Source: Durusdinium trenchii (taxonomy: Eukaryota; Sar; Dinophyceae; Suessiales; Symbiodiniaceae). Taken from it: a stretch of 64,000 bases of DNA. The translations under genes were made by a program, and so were the position numbers. The DNA is taken from NCBI GenBank assembly GCA_963970005.1, contig CAXAMN010025251.1:244713-308712 (forward strand), given 5' to 3'. Every line of letters begins with the position of its first letter. The stretch's first letter is position 1. Below are positions 44,901 through 56,900 of the stretch, one piece after another. Below the pieces are notes generated by a model. That model ran no database searches and was not told where the DNA came from. It saw only the letters and a list, made by a program, of their open reading frames with translations.

Positions 44901-47900
44901 GCCCAGTAAAACCTGGGCCTTTACATCCTTAAGTTACTGAAGTAGTGCATTATATGATCACGTCCAGTCAAATGAGGTCATTGACCGGTAGGGACATGAT
45001 CGTTAGGTTTTGTGAGTCTCTTTGTCATCCAGCGCCGTCCCGCACGTGGTCCACCAACCTTGGCATGTGACACCGAAGTAGGTTGAAGTTGTGCTTGGGG
45101 TGGGAGTTTCCAGGTGCCGAAGGTCTTATTCTTATTTCACTTTGCACTGCCTAAGATGGGGTAAGATGGGCCGAGTTTCGTTTGTAGCGGACTGTTTCAA
45201 CGGGACTCGCGCGATTCTTTATTGTCACAGTCAGTTCTGGAAGTTTGTTTTGTGGGTTTGCTTCGTGCAGCTGCCACATGAGGCCGGCGTCGGAATGAGT
45301 CGCAGAAACTCACACAAGGTAGGTCAGGGAGGTGCTATGACATTTTTACCAGCTAATCCTGGTTTTGGTTTGTGGTGTTATGAGGTCTATGGCCCACCCC
45401 CCAGCAGCGTGTTGGTGGATGAATTCTTCGTGTCAGGAACAGGCTCAGCAAGTACATCAAGAGCCTCAAGTGACCCAACTGCATTCTTGATTGACCCTAG
45501 TGTCCTACTCTATGAGCATTTCCAAAAGGAACATGTTGCGCGTGTTGGGGGGGCATTCACTTTTTGGACTCAGAGGGAGATCCACAGTTGGGGTTCATTT
45601 AGGTGCAGTTTCTGTTCTTGGGAACCTTTGGTCCATTTTTGCTTCTTTTGCTTTTGTTTAGCTGGAGGATCCGACACTTTGACCAGAGATGTTGCACTCA
45701 TGATATTGACAGCTGACAGACGCCCGCTTTTGATCTCTCGGTTGCTTTCTCACGCCTGGCACATTGGACTGCTTGACCTTGACCACTGGTTTGTATGCCC
45801 GTGGCGCTTCTGGGTACAACGGTGGAATCCATGGTTGGTGACCAACCTCTAAGCAAAGGGTCGTTTTCCAAGGTCTTGTGGCAGGAGGGGGTGGCCGTTC
45901 TTGATACAATTCACCACCTCAAAGCCATCTCATGAAACCCACACCCACACAAAGAGAGAGAAGTCCTCTAAACAACCTTCCTTCCTTCCACCAGATCCTC
46001 CCTTTCTTTCCACCTCGTTATACCTCGTGTGTTTTTTTTGGTTTGGCTTCCCGACCGCCACCGAGGTCGGCCCGGGGCAGCGTCCAGCTGTTGGGCTCCA
46101 CGACCTTCGAACGCTGCTGGGCGGGCGCCGGCGGCGCGCTCTATGCGCGGCAGGACCTGCTGTTGGCTCCGCCGCTCGGGCGTGGAGCGGTGGAGGGAGG
46201 TGAAGGCACCTGAGAGATGGTCTGTATGAGTAGATGGACGAAGGAAGAAAAAACTCACGAAGCCTTCGGCACCGGAATGGTTTGTACCTTTTTCTTTTGG
46301 GGGTACTGACCGTTTTATTGCTTTTGCTGTTGCGGATGGCCGCATGTAAACTGTAGAGATGGGGCCTGTTGCTGTCCCTTTGTATGCTGACCCGCAATTC
46401 AAAGAGATGGTCAATCTTGATCCCTTTGGACCAGCTTAACTTATTGTCTCTCTTGTGTTGAAAAGGAAGTGGAAGCAACAGAACGCCATCAACAGAGAGA
46501 TTTGTTGTAATACCTTACCATTTCCTGAGACACCCCCCCCAAAAAAGAAAGCAGCACGTGCGTTTCCTGCCCCTGTTTCCTTCATGGGCGTGCTGATGAT
46601 TAAGCCCAAGACTGGCCTGGTCCGGCGTTCCACGGGTTTCGGGCTGCAACGACTGGTCGCGACCCGGTCGCGGCGAGCCGAGACTTGGCCGCTCGGCGCA
46701 TGAAGCTCCATGAGCCGAGACTTGACCTCGATGCACTCCTCACCCAAAAACCTCTCTCCTTCTCCTTCGCCCCCGCTTCGGCTGACGACCCGAGGACCGC
46801 TCGCGCCCTCTTCCGGGACTGCGGCGCCGATGCCTTCGGTGGGGCGCTGAACGGGCGCGACGTGCGGCTGCTGGGGGAGAGCGAATTCAGGAACATCACC
46901 GCGCTGGCGGGCGGTGTGATCCAGTCCACCGGTGAGGCTGGGGAATGGGGGCTGGGGGAGAGTAGCTCGGGGTGGATGCATAGGTGATGGATGTCAGATG
47001 AGTCAGATGTCTGTTAATTATTTCTTCTTGCAAGGCCGTGAAGGACCTGGGTCATCACTTAGGGACTTAGGGATCATATTCTGATGCTCGAGGGGGATTT
47101 GGGCAGATTTATTTTGGATTTCCACTGTTTTTGGGGGGTAGCTGGGAGTCAGGCTGGGGGAGTATCCTCTTCTTCCTTTGGCCGTTGCCAGGTCATCATC
47201 CCGGAAGAAACTCACGCAGTGATGCAGAGAACGTCGGCGCCACAGATCTCAGCATTGAAGCTCATCAACATGTCCAACCTGTCACTGGAGCAGCTTTGGC
47301 TGGAAGATTGTGCAGCTTCTACCTATGTACTGTAGCACTGTAGCACATTGTATGGCTGTGGGTCAACCGGAGCCGCTAAACCAGGGTAGGTTGATCTGGC
47401 AGGGTAGGTCAACCTCCGTTCATTCTTGGTGGTCAACCAGGGTGTCCCGGCTTTCACCCGTAGCCATATAGAGATGTTCCTGGGTCGGTGAACAGCATGG
47501 GGGTGTAAATGCGATGCTTGAGAGGTGGCTGCCCACACAAGCCTGGCAGTAGGAACATCAAGCTACGCTGTTAAACAGGTCACAGGTTGCCCAACAGAGG
47601 AGAGACGCTCAACAGCTTCGAGCGTCTTCTTGGCGGGCCCTTGTGGGTAGCAAGAGCTGAACCTTCAGTCACTGGATTTGTGGTTTCCATGGGTTTTCGT
47701 CAGGTTTCTCGCACAGCATGGCTTTCCAACATGTGTCCTTGCCTGCCTTCACTGATTTCATGCGCACCTTTTGAGGAACACCTCGCACGTGTGGTTCGTC
47801 GCCCCAGAGATCCATCTAAAGCAGGCAGGCTCGGTGGAGATGGCGATGGCAGCCGTGCGGTGGAGATGCAGCAAAGTTCACCTGTCGGGTTTATGTGGAG

Positions 47901-50900
47901 AGGGACATGGGTTAATCATAGGACGACTTCTTGCACCCCATCAGGGTCAGCCAACACCAGGAAGGAAAAAACATGGAAAACCACCGGAGCTCCCCGCTGA
48001 AAGCTCCACTGAAAAAGGCATACCGCATGACCGACCGAACAGCAGGACCGACGGGGTCGTCGTTGGGACGAGGACTGCCCGAGCTGTCCAGGTGAAGTGC
48101 GACAATGGCCTTGCCAGCTTCAAGCAGCCACACCATGTGGGCTGTGTGAGCTGTGAGGCCGGCTTCGAACCTCTTTTGTTCCGGGCGCGGGCGCGCGTGT
48201 ATCGCGCGCTATGCAGAGATGCCAAGATGCGCACTCACGGTGAGTGGTGCGTTCCTGCATTCTTAGTCGAACTCGCGCTCGCGGGTTTGGGTCATGGATT
48301 TCTTTGAGCGAGCAACGGGTTCATGCGGGTGTAGCAAGTGGCAAGCTAGAACGGGATTAAAAGGGATCGCTGGCTGAATGCTTGGAATAACATGGTCTAC
48401 TGTAGAATGGTTTCCAGCAAACGAAGTATTCCGGTAGCGCATATGGCGATGATTTGAAGCATTTGGTTAGGAAGTTTGGGAGCAAGCATTGCCCTTGAAT
48501 CACCCCACTTGAGGTTTGCCCTTGACAGCAGGCCTCTCAGATACTTGTCAGTTCAAGTCCCATGATGATAGGAGATTTGCCTTCCCCACCTCATCACCAG
48601 AACCGCATTCGAGTCCCTGTACTGTTTGAGTCAGTGAGGTTTCCAGCACGGGGGCCCCCGGTTTGGGTCTTCACCTTGGCAGGAGAACAAGATCCAAGTC
48701 TTTGGAAATCCCATCTTGGACGACGATCTGCCGTTGAAGACCTGTTGGTCCGCACCCCGTGGCACGGCGCATGTTGACATGCACCACCTCAAGCTGAAGA
48801 TCGGCTACATGGTAGAAAAGGCCGGTTGAAAACTGGGACCGGACAACCAGACAGTTGCAGCCACACCCTTTTCACAAGACTTGCTGGTCCCTACAGCCAC
48901 CGTCAGGAAGTCTTTGAAGAGAGGACCAAGGACATGGTGACTTCTATGTGTATCCAGGGGTTCCAAGAAGCATGTGACACACCGTGTGCCGCGCCGGGCT
49001 GAATGACGTAGGCCTGAAAATGGAAGTCCTGCGCTTTGGGACGCACATGCCACTCCACCTTCTCAGAGCTTTTTGACAAGAACAGCCGGATGTTTGGGGA
49101 TTTGAGCCGTGTGCCGGGGACCACGAGGCGCCACTCCTTCCGACCCGCACGGGCGCCTCCGCCGCGGGCGCCGCACAGGCCAACATCAGCCGGAGCTTTC
49201 GCTGTCCGAATCGCCTAGCGTGCATGGGCGGTGAGATTTCCACCGAAGGCTTTGGAGAGATGTGCGCGGAGGGCTACAGAGGCTGGGCAAACAGATCGAG
49301 GGCTACTGTACCTGGCCTTGAGGTATCAGGGTGCTCTTGAAAAGGAGCAGCTGTTCCCAGGCTTTTTTATTGTAAGATTCGATCCTCAGGCAATGTGTTC
49401 AAGAAAACATCGTGGGATGGCACAAAGAGGGGCTTTCCTGATGCATGGACCAGTGGTGCATATCACTGGCGTGCGCTCCTTTGGGTCCGGCTGGACGCAG
49501 GGAACCTGGAATCATTCCCAATCCGCATGCACACCCGTGAAGCTCGCAGGTCAAGGCTGTGTGAAGTGTGAGAAAGGCTATGGGTCTTCGGACAGCAACC
49601 GCTTCGTGTGTGCCTCGGACGGCAGCTGTGCCCAGGAATAGGTCCTTTGCCAAGTTTTTCTCTCACGAAAAGTGAAGGGCATCCACAGATGTCCGTCCTT
49701 GAACGGCCGTGTGCCCTTTTGTGCCCGCAGGGCCGGTGGTAGAAAGGCCCTTAGCTCTCTTTCGGTGCCAGAACTCCCACACATTTCTATATATAAATTA
49801 ATTATCTTTAATCGCAAACGCACCTAGTTCCTTGAGGCAGTTCAAAAGGTCCATGTTTCTTGTTCCAGCTCAGACACCTCCAAGTCCTGCTCCCTCCCCG
49901 CCTCAGGTGTTGCATGTGCCTCCTCGGTGTGGCGGCAGCGGATGCAAATGGGCCGTTTCGTGCTGGAGGATTTGCTCCTCTTCGCTCTTTCCGTCTCGGG
50001 CGTGGCCTCCACGAGCGGCGAGAAGGACCGGGGAGCGAGGAGAGAGCGAAGCGGACAGGTCGGCAAGGGATGTGAATGAGCAAGGTCGGCATGGGGGACA
50101 GGGGATTTGGGATCTATGTATTATAGACCAAAGTGGTGGACCATGTTCCTACCATTTTCTATGGTGGTCCTACCATATGAATTATGCGGGTCTTGCTGAG
50201 GCTGCCAATGTTTTAGGATCGCCGAACGTGCTCCTTTCCATTCTTCATTAGACACGTTTGCCTATACTCATCAAAAATACATCAAGGGACCAGACAATAT
50301 CAGAAAGCTTAGTGGCTTTGGTGCTCATCATATTTTCTTGTCCAATTTCCTTTGAGTACCTTCCCTCCCCAGGAGGCCCTTCTTCCCACCAAGTCCTCCC
50401 TGGAGGTCACCCCTATCACCCCATACCTCCATGCCCTCCATGCTGAACACGCCAGCTGCCGGCTGAGCCCCGCTCTCCCGCCCCGGCCGCACGCCTCCGA
50501 GGAGAGCAAGATCTTGACGAATCACTTCATGTCCTTCGTGGCGGCTGCCGGTCCTGTGATCCAAGCCGTCCAGGAGACTCCGACCTTCAAACGGATCATG
50601 CCGCTCGGCTCATTCCTTTTTCACGGTGACACGGTTTGACACTTGCGTCCGGGGTTTTCACGTGAATCCACATGCGTCGTAGCGGGGGGGGATCTTGAAC
50701 CATGTTTCGACATGGACTCCGAAACAGGAAGCGGCCCCCATTCTGGGCCCATGGCCCATGTCCTCAGCCTGACCTCCCGGCGCCCATAGGTCCCACCTGG
50801 ATGTCTATGTGGAGGGCCTCTCCACCTCAGTCGAGGCAGGCGAAGGCTCAGGCGCGCTGGCCATCCAATCCGAAGTTGGACAAGAGGACGCTCCGTTCTG

Positions 50901-53900
50901 CACCTGCAGAGCTAGGGATACGCGTGGTATGGATTGGCATTGATGGATACAATGTACATAGAGTCAACACTGAATCGCTGCCCTGCCTAATTGTCATCAT
51001 TTGCGTGACTCCTGGGAAGCACTTGGCTTGGAGACGCATGCGCATCGTTGCTTGATGGTGGGAGGAGTGAGAGTAGGGGGGGGCGAAGAGGCTCCAAGAA
51101 CGTGTGGCGGCGTGGAGTCCGGGGAGACCCCCCTATTCGCCCGACCCCGGAAGAAGGGATGACCCGACCAAAACACAGACCAGTTGGTTGGAGATGTCTC
51201 CAGGCTCCAGCGCAGCGGGCGGAATGTCTGCGAGATGTATCCAGGGATATTTGAGACTTGGCAGTGGGCTGTTTGAGACTTGGCGGTGGGCTGCTCGTCA
51301 CTTCTGGGAGAGGATGAGTTTGAAATCGGAAAAACCAACTCGCCACCTGGCCGTGAGATGGGTGAATTAGATGTCGAGCTTCTCTGACGTGGAGGCCCTT
51401 CCCTTGCCGTACTCTGGTGGATAGGGCTGATAGCACTGCAAGGCACTGCAAGTGCATAGCCCAAGACGCCCAAGCGAAACCAGGTCCTTGCTCACTGCAC
51501 GCATATTCTATTACAACAGGAACCTCCATGGTTCTCGCTATAGCCGCTAGCTTGGAGACAAAGTGCACATTGACCTCGGCTGTGTAACCGCCATTTTGTC
51601 GGAATACTTTCCGTTTGGAATTTCTGAAGGGTCCCAACGAGGCATTTCGCGCAGCCATGTTGATGTCGTCGCACTCAGGAACCTCCCCAAGAACTGGTGG
51701 TGCCGTGCTCTCCTGACCCTCTTCACCCCCTTCTGCGCCATCGCCGCGCTCATGGCGATGCGGGGATGGCGCATTGCAGCGGTGGTGGGTGTGCCACCTG
51801 GCACATGAGACAGCTGAACTGACCAGAGCAGTTCTGGAAGACCTGGGTTCCACTACAAACTGAGTGTTATTGGGGTTCATGATGTTCCGTGTGAATCTTC
51901 CAGGATGCTGTTCATGGAACTCCTTGTGCAAATCCCAAGTCTTCTAGGCAAGCCGCCAAAGGTTCATTCCCACTTGGGAACACGGACCAGCGTTCACCAT
52001 CAGCATGAACTTGTTCACGTAACGGTTGAGGAACAGAAGCAGTATGAATATGTATGAGTGCTACAGTCTCCAAACAATGAGACCTCCCAGGGGTCCCCAC
52101 CAGCAACAGATGAACACCTCCAGGGGCGTACCCTAACATGACTCAGACCAAACCATTTTGGTTAAATGCCGCGCGTTTCACAGAGCAGGAACTGCTTCTT
52201 GCCGAAAGCTTGCTTGTGCTTTGCGCGCTACTTGGTATGCTACCGCATGGAGCCGGAGCACGAGGGCGGCGAGCTCTTCTGCGCCTATCGGACGCTTGGC
52301 ATTGGTCGGACCAAACAGTGGATGGCTTTGGGAGGGCGAGCTGGTCTAAATACCCATGATGGTAGATGACGGTAGGTCATGGATGGCAAAAATCATTGAG
52401 CATCCCCACCAGACCTATGATCCCGGCCTTCTGTGGGGTTGGTCAAGCAGTGCCGTGTGTTTGAATTGTTCTTTTTCTGTGGACTTGTGGTGGGATGCCG
52501 CGGTACGAAGGGAGTTGCAATCCACTCTCGCCCTAAGAGATTGAACGCCTGTTTAGACCAAGTCTCAATAGATTGGAAGTCCCTGCAGTGAGGGATCTGG
52601 CACGGTCATCTAGGTCTGGGATCCCAACTTGGTCACCCTGAATGTGGGAAATCCGGTCACCCCTCTCACGTCTCCGCCACCAAGATGGAAGCGGAAACAC
52701 CCTGTTAGTGAGGAAAGTAGTCTTCCAAAGGGCCCTGCGACTCCATCCCCTCCCAACTTCGTCCCCTCCCTGCGGCTCCACTGGTGACCTCCCACCAAGA
52801 AGTCCAAGGATGTACACCCCACTCCCTAGAATAATCACGACACTGGAAAATGGACCCTTCGATGAACATTTTCCGAAGACCAAACAGGTGGTGCCATCCA
52901 CGTAACCATGAGTATTGCAGGGAGTGTGCCCGGCTTGTCCCTGAGTCCAAGGATGTACACTGGCTTCTCCCTGCTGGGCCTGCTGCTCTTAGTGGCTGCC
53001 ATCGCCTGTTCTGGCCCAGTCTTGTGGTGGCGGCTCTTGAGCGATAAGAGCCATTCTGACGCGCCCTACTACCTCTACCTCTCAGCCTCCTACAAGGAGG
53101 AGCATGGTTCCTCGAACGTGGGGGGATGGTTCTTGTAGCCTTTGGCAGAACCATTGTCCTCTACAAACTGATGGTTTTCAGGTCGATGTCAGTCTGGCAG
53201 TGTAAATCATACTCCCTATCTCCTACCAAGTGTAGCGCATGGTTTCGTGTGGCTTTCTTCCCACCCAACCCCTGGTGCGCTTCTTCCCTCTCCCAGCCGC
53301 CCCGATGGAATCCTCCGACGTCCGTCCGTCTGCCTGCGGCTGTGTCAGCGCCAGGACTTGAAGAGTTGGGAGGTGACTCGTCTGGTGCGGAAGGTCTTCT
53401 TGGCCCCTCAGCGGAGAAACGATCGCACGGGGCTGAAGAGGGGGTTTTCTTCCCCAAAGTCACGAAAGGTAGCCTCAGGCTACCTGAGTTCTCCTTGCTT
53501 TAGCAAAAATGTATTACCTTTCGTTCACCCCCTCCTCTCTCAAGTGGCAGCATACTTACTATGTGTGTACTGGACCTGTCGAAAAACACCGGCCCGCAAG
53601 GGAGGGGCCCCGGAGCGCCTGCGTGGGGAACCACTGAAGGAGTGGCGGAGCGGAAGGGCGAGGGCGAGTGGACGAGATAGAGCGCCGTGGGGGAGCGCGA
53701 GAGCGCGTGGGCTGCGGGGGGAGGGCAACCCACCAGATTGGTTTAAAACATGGACACAAGACGGCGATAGACATCAGCCGCCCCGTTTTTTTGGAAGTCA
53801 GTCATGATGTCCAGCTGTTGGAACTACTGTGAGCATGGAGCTGCTAGACACAACCAGTAAACCTGGTCGGTCGACCGCTCTTTGGACACAACCGGCCGGA

Positions 53901-56900
53901 CCACGTCGTGTGAGAACCCCCCTACCCGGCCCTACCCTGGTCGTGAGGCTGTCATTTGTGCCGCTTTACCTGTCAGTCTTCACCCCGCGATGCAGATCAT
54001 GTGCATCAGCCGCCCGGGTGGAGAGGATTGGAGAAGAGATAGACGGTCCATCGCCTGGGATTCCTTGGGCCCCCTTCTTGGATCTGGGGCCCGCTCTTGG
54101 CCTGGCGGTGTAATCCCAAGAGCAGGAAAGAAGGGGAACTGACCAACCGACAGAAACCACCATTAAAATACAGGGAAAGCAAAATAGACAAGAAGTAAAT
54201 CACTTTTTATAAATGGTACTCCTAAAGTCGGATGTTTGGGACCAGAGCGGCGAACTCGTGTGGAAGTGAGGGGAGAGAGGGACTGGGACGAAGGGACGGG
54301 GGTCTTGGTTCTTGGAGGTTTTCTTCTGTCTTAAGAACTATAGTAGTTTGGAGGGTAGTGTGACAACACAAGGATTGGTCCACTATCACGGCCGCTGAAG
54401 GTCCGCCAGTGAGGACACACAATCCAGGCGTTGGACCAGAACACCAGGCTTCATCGCTCGAATTGGATGTTTCGCACGCTCGGCTTTTTTGTTTCCCCCA
54501 CCGGCAGCTGCTCGGAGAACCACCCTGCCAGTCTAATAGAAACCTATCCAAACACCTCGAACCTTTCAACGCGCTTTTTATTAGGGATCGGCCGACCGGC
54601 GCCTCCTTCGTGTGAGGCTTGGTTTTGCTCACAGCCTTAATTCTGGAGATGCAATTCCGGCCCTACAAGGATTCCTTCTGGAACCTGGAGGCCCGTGTGC
54701 ACTTGTGCGGATCATTTGTGCGGAACCCGAGGAAAACAGGTCGAGGTGCGCATTTTGATTTTCCATTTTGCAGTCACTTGCAGCCACTTGCAAGTGGCTG
54801 CCAAGTGGCTGCAAGTGACTGCTACTTCTGTCCGGAGAATATCATGATTTCTGAAGAAAACCAAGATTTCTGCAATGCTGTTCTGCGAAGAAATTCCGGT
54901 TTTCTCCCGAGCTGCGCGCGGAGAAATCATGAAATAGTCCAAGACTTTTCCGAGAAAAACATCCGAACTTCTGCAGAGCTAGCGACGAAGAAATCTTACA
55001 GTTCTTACATAAAGAACTCAAAGTACAGTGTTGAAGTTTACGTGCTTGAGTGACAAGTGGCTGCCAAGTGGCTGCCTGAGCAAGTGGCTGCAAGTGACTG
55101 CAAAACCAACAATCAAAATGTACGTCATTTGCTCGCTCTCTGGAATTTTCGGCCAGAAAGTGGCTCTCAACACGGGTGATAATGTGAAACCTTGTGAAAC
55201 CATGAGCATCGGCTCCGGGGATGTGAGTGGGTCGAGAAGCTGGTTTTTGCATCCCTCAAAATCTTAGGGGATTTCATTGGGTTGACGCAACGCTGCAGCA
55301 GGATCACTCCTTGACGCCGTGAAACATTAAAAAAGAAGGAAGAAGGAAAGGAAAAGGACAAGGAAAAGGAAGAGGAAACGGAAAGAACGGACAGAAAGGT
55401 GCACACGTTTTTCATGCCGGGGGCTCCTTTCATCAGACTATAGATGCCTTCTTTCCCCCCCAAAAGCCGGATTTCCTTCCGCCTCGGAAGGGAAACGGAG
55501 AGTGGAACCCCCTCAGGAGAAGACCCTGTTAACCGTGTCTTTGGCCATGGTGAGCGTCACCAGCTGTTACCTCGCCAACGAGTACCATTGGTCCAGCACC
55601 TACAGGCTCCTGACGGGTGGGCCGAAAAGAAAGTGGGCCCTGAAGGTCTCGAGGGTTGGAACCACGGGAAGAACAGTGCCAACCAAAAGTCGGGATGGTT
55701 GATCAATCGAACAGGGTTGGGTAACCCAAATGTAATGTAATTGAGGACACGGGATCAAGCGGAGGGGCATCCCGGGCGCGCTGAAGACCTGGCATTTGTT
55801 TCATTGTTCAGGTTCGCAAGTGGATGCGGCGTCAAAATGGATCAATAGATCGATGAACGCAAGTAGTAGTAAATTCTGTTTATATAGACATGTTTACGAC
55901 ACCAGTTCTCATCGCATGTTGGGTGCGCATCTCCCCCACGTCCCCCAAATCAGAGAAGCTTACGAGTTGGTCGGGAACTTGTGGCGCAGCTGTTTCATCA
56001 CACCACCGGTGCAACCGCATGGGCCGCCAGGACCCAGCAGTTTTTGTTGCTGGTCATCCTCGTTTTATCCATCGTCCCCACCAATGTGCTGGTGTTCCAA
56101 ATCATCGTGCAGCTCTTGCGAGAGAGGGGGTTCCTTAAGAGCCGAGAGGCGGCTTAGACTAGTTTCGACTGTGATGGCTGATGCGAAAAAGAAGTATTGG
56201 TTTGGTGGGCCGTAGCAAGAGAACTGGATTTGCTTTGGGCCGTGCAAAACGGACATATCACTGCCACCAGGCGATTCTGGGGTAGTCATGGTAGTCTACC
56301 TTCTGTTCTCCCTCTTCTTGCGGTTTTGCTTGGGAAGGCCAGGAAGGCCAGGTGCCTTGAGGTCGCCCCCCTCCGGCCCTGTCGGTCACCCGGTGTGGTC
56401 CTAGGTCAGAACGGACGGCGAACACACGCGCGCCCCACGGGGACGCCAAAAGGAGTGCGGATTCGCCGTGTTTTCGTCCCAGAAGGTGGCTAATTAGGGG
56501 GCAACAGACTTAGTGAAGACTATTGATTATATTTACTAATCCACCTATGTGAAGAGGTTATACAATTGTACAATCCATGTCTTGGGGAGGTTATATGAAT
56601 CAAGGTCAAGGTTCATGAGTCAGTGAAGCAAGCCTTCCGACTTAGGGCCAGTCCCGCTGAGCATTTTAACAATCATTGATTGATTCAATCAGTCAAGTTC
56701 AGACACTCGGTCAGGGAGCAGCCCAACATTGGCCTGTTTGGTCCAGACAGCATTCTCTCTTCCACATCTTCACAGACAGCAGCCACACTTTAGAGTAGAC
56801 AGACCACGTCCCCCACACACCCGCCCTGCCAGATCCTGCCACAGATTATAGATACGTTCTGAGCGGGTCCTGATCAGCGATGATCCACCTCTGGCTAGAA

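Noticed and set aside
35926-47322. Bacterial (chlamydial) transfer of polymorphic membrane protein repeats
   Set aside because: GGA-type beta-helix repeats are widespread; here they are intron-split and fused to eukaryotic Cys-rich and TRP-like parts, so recent transfer is not supported.
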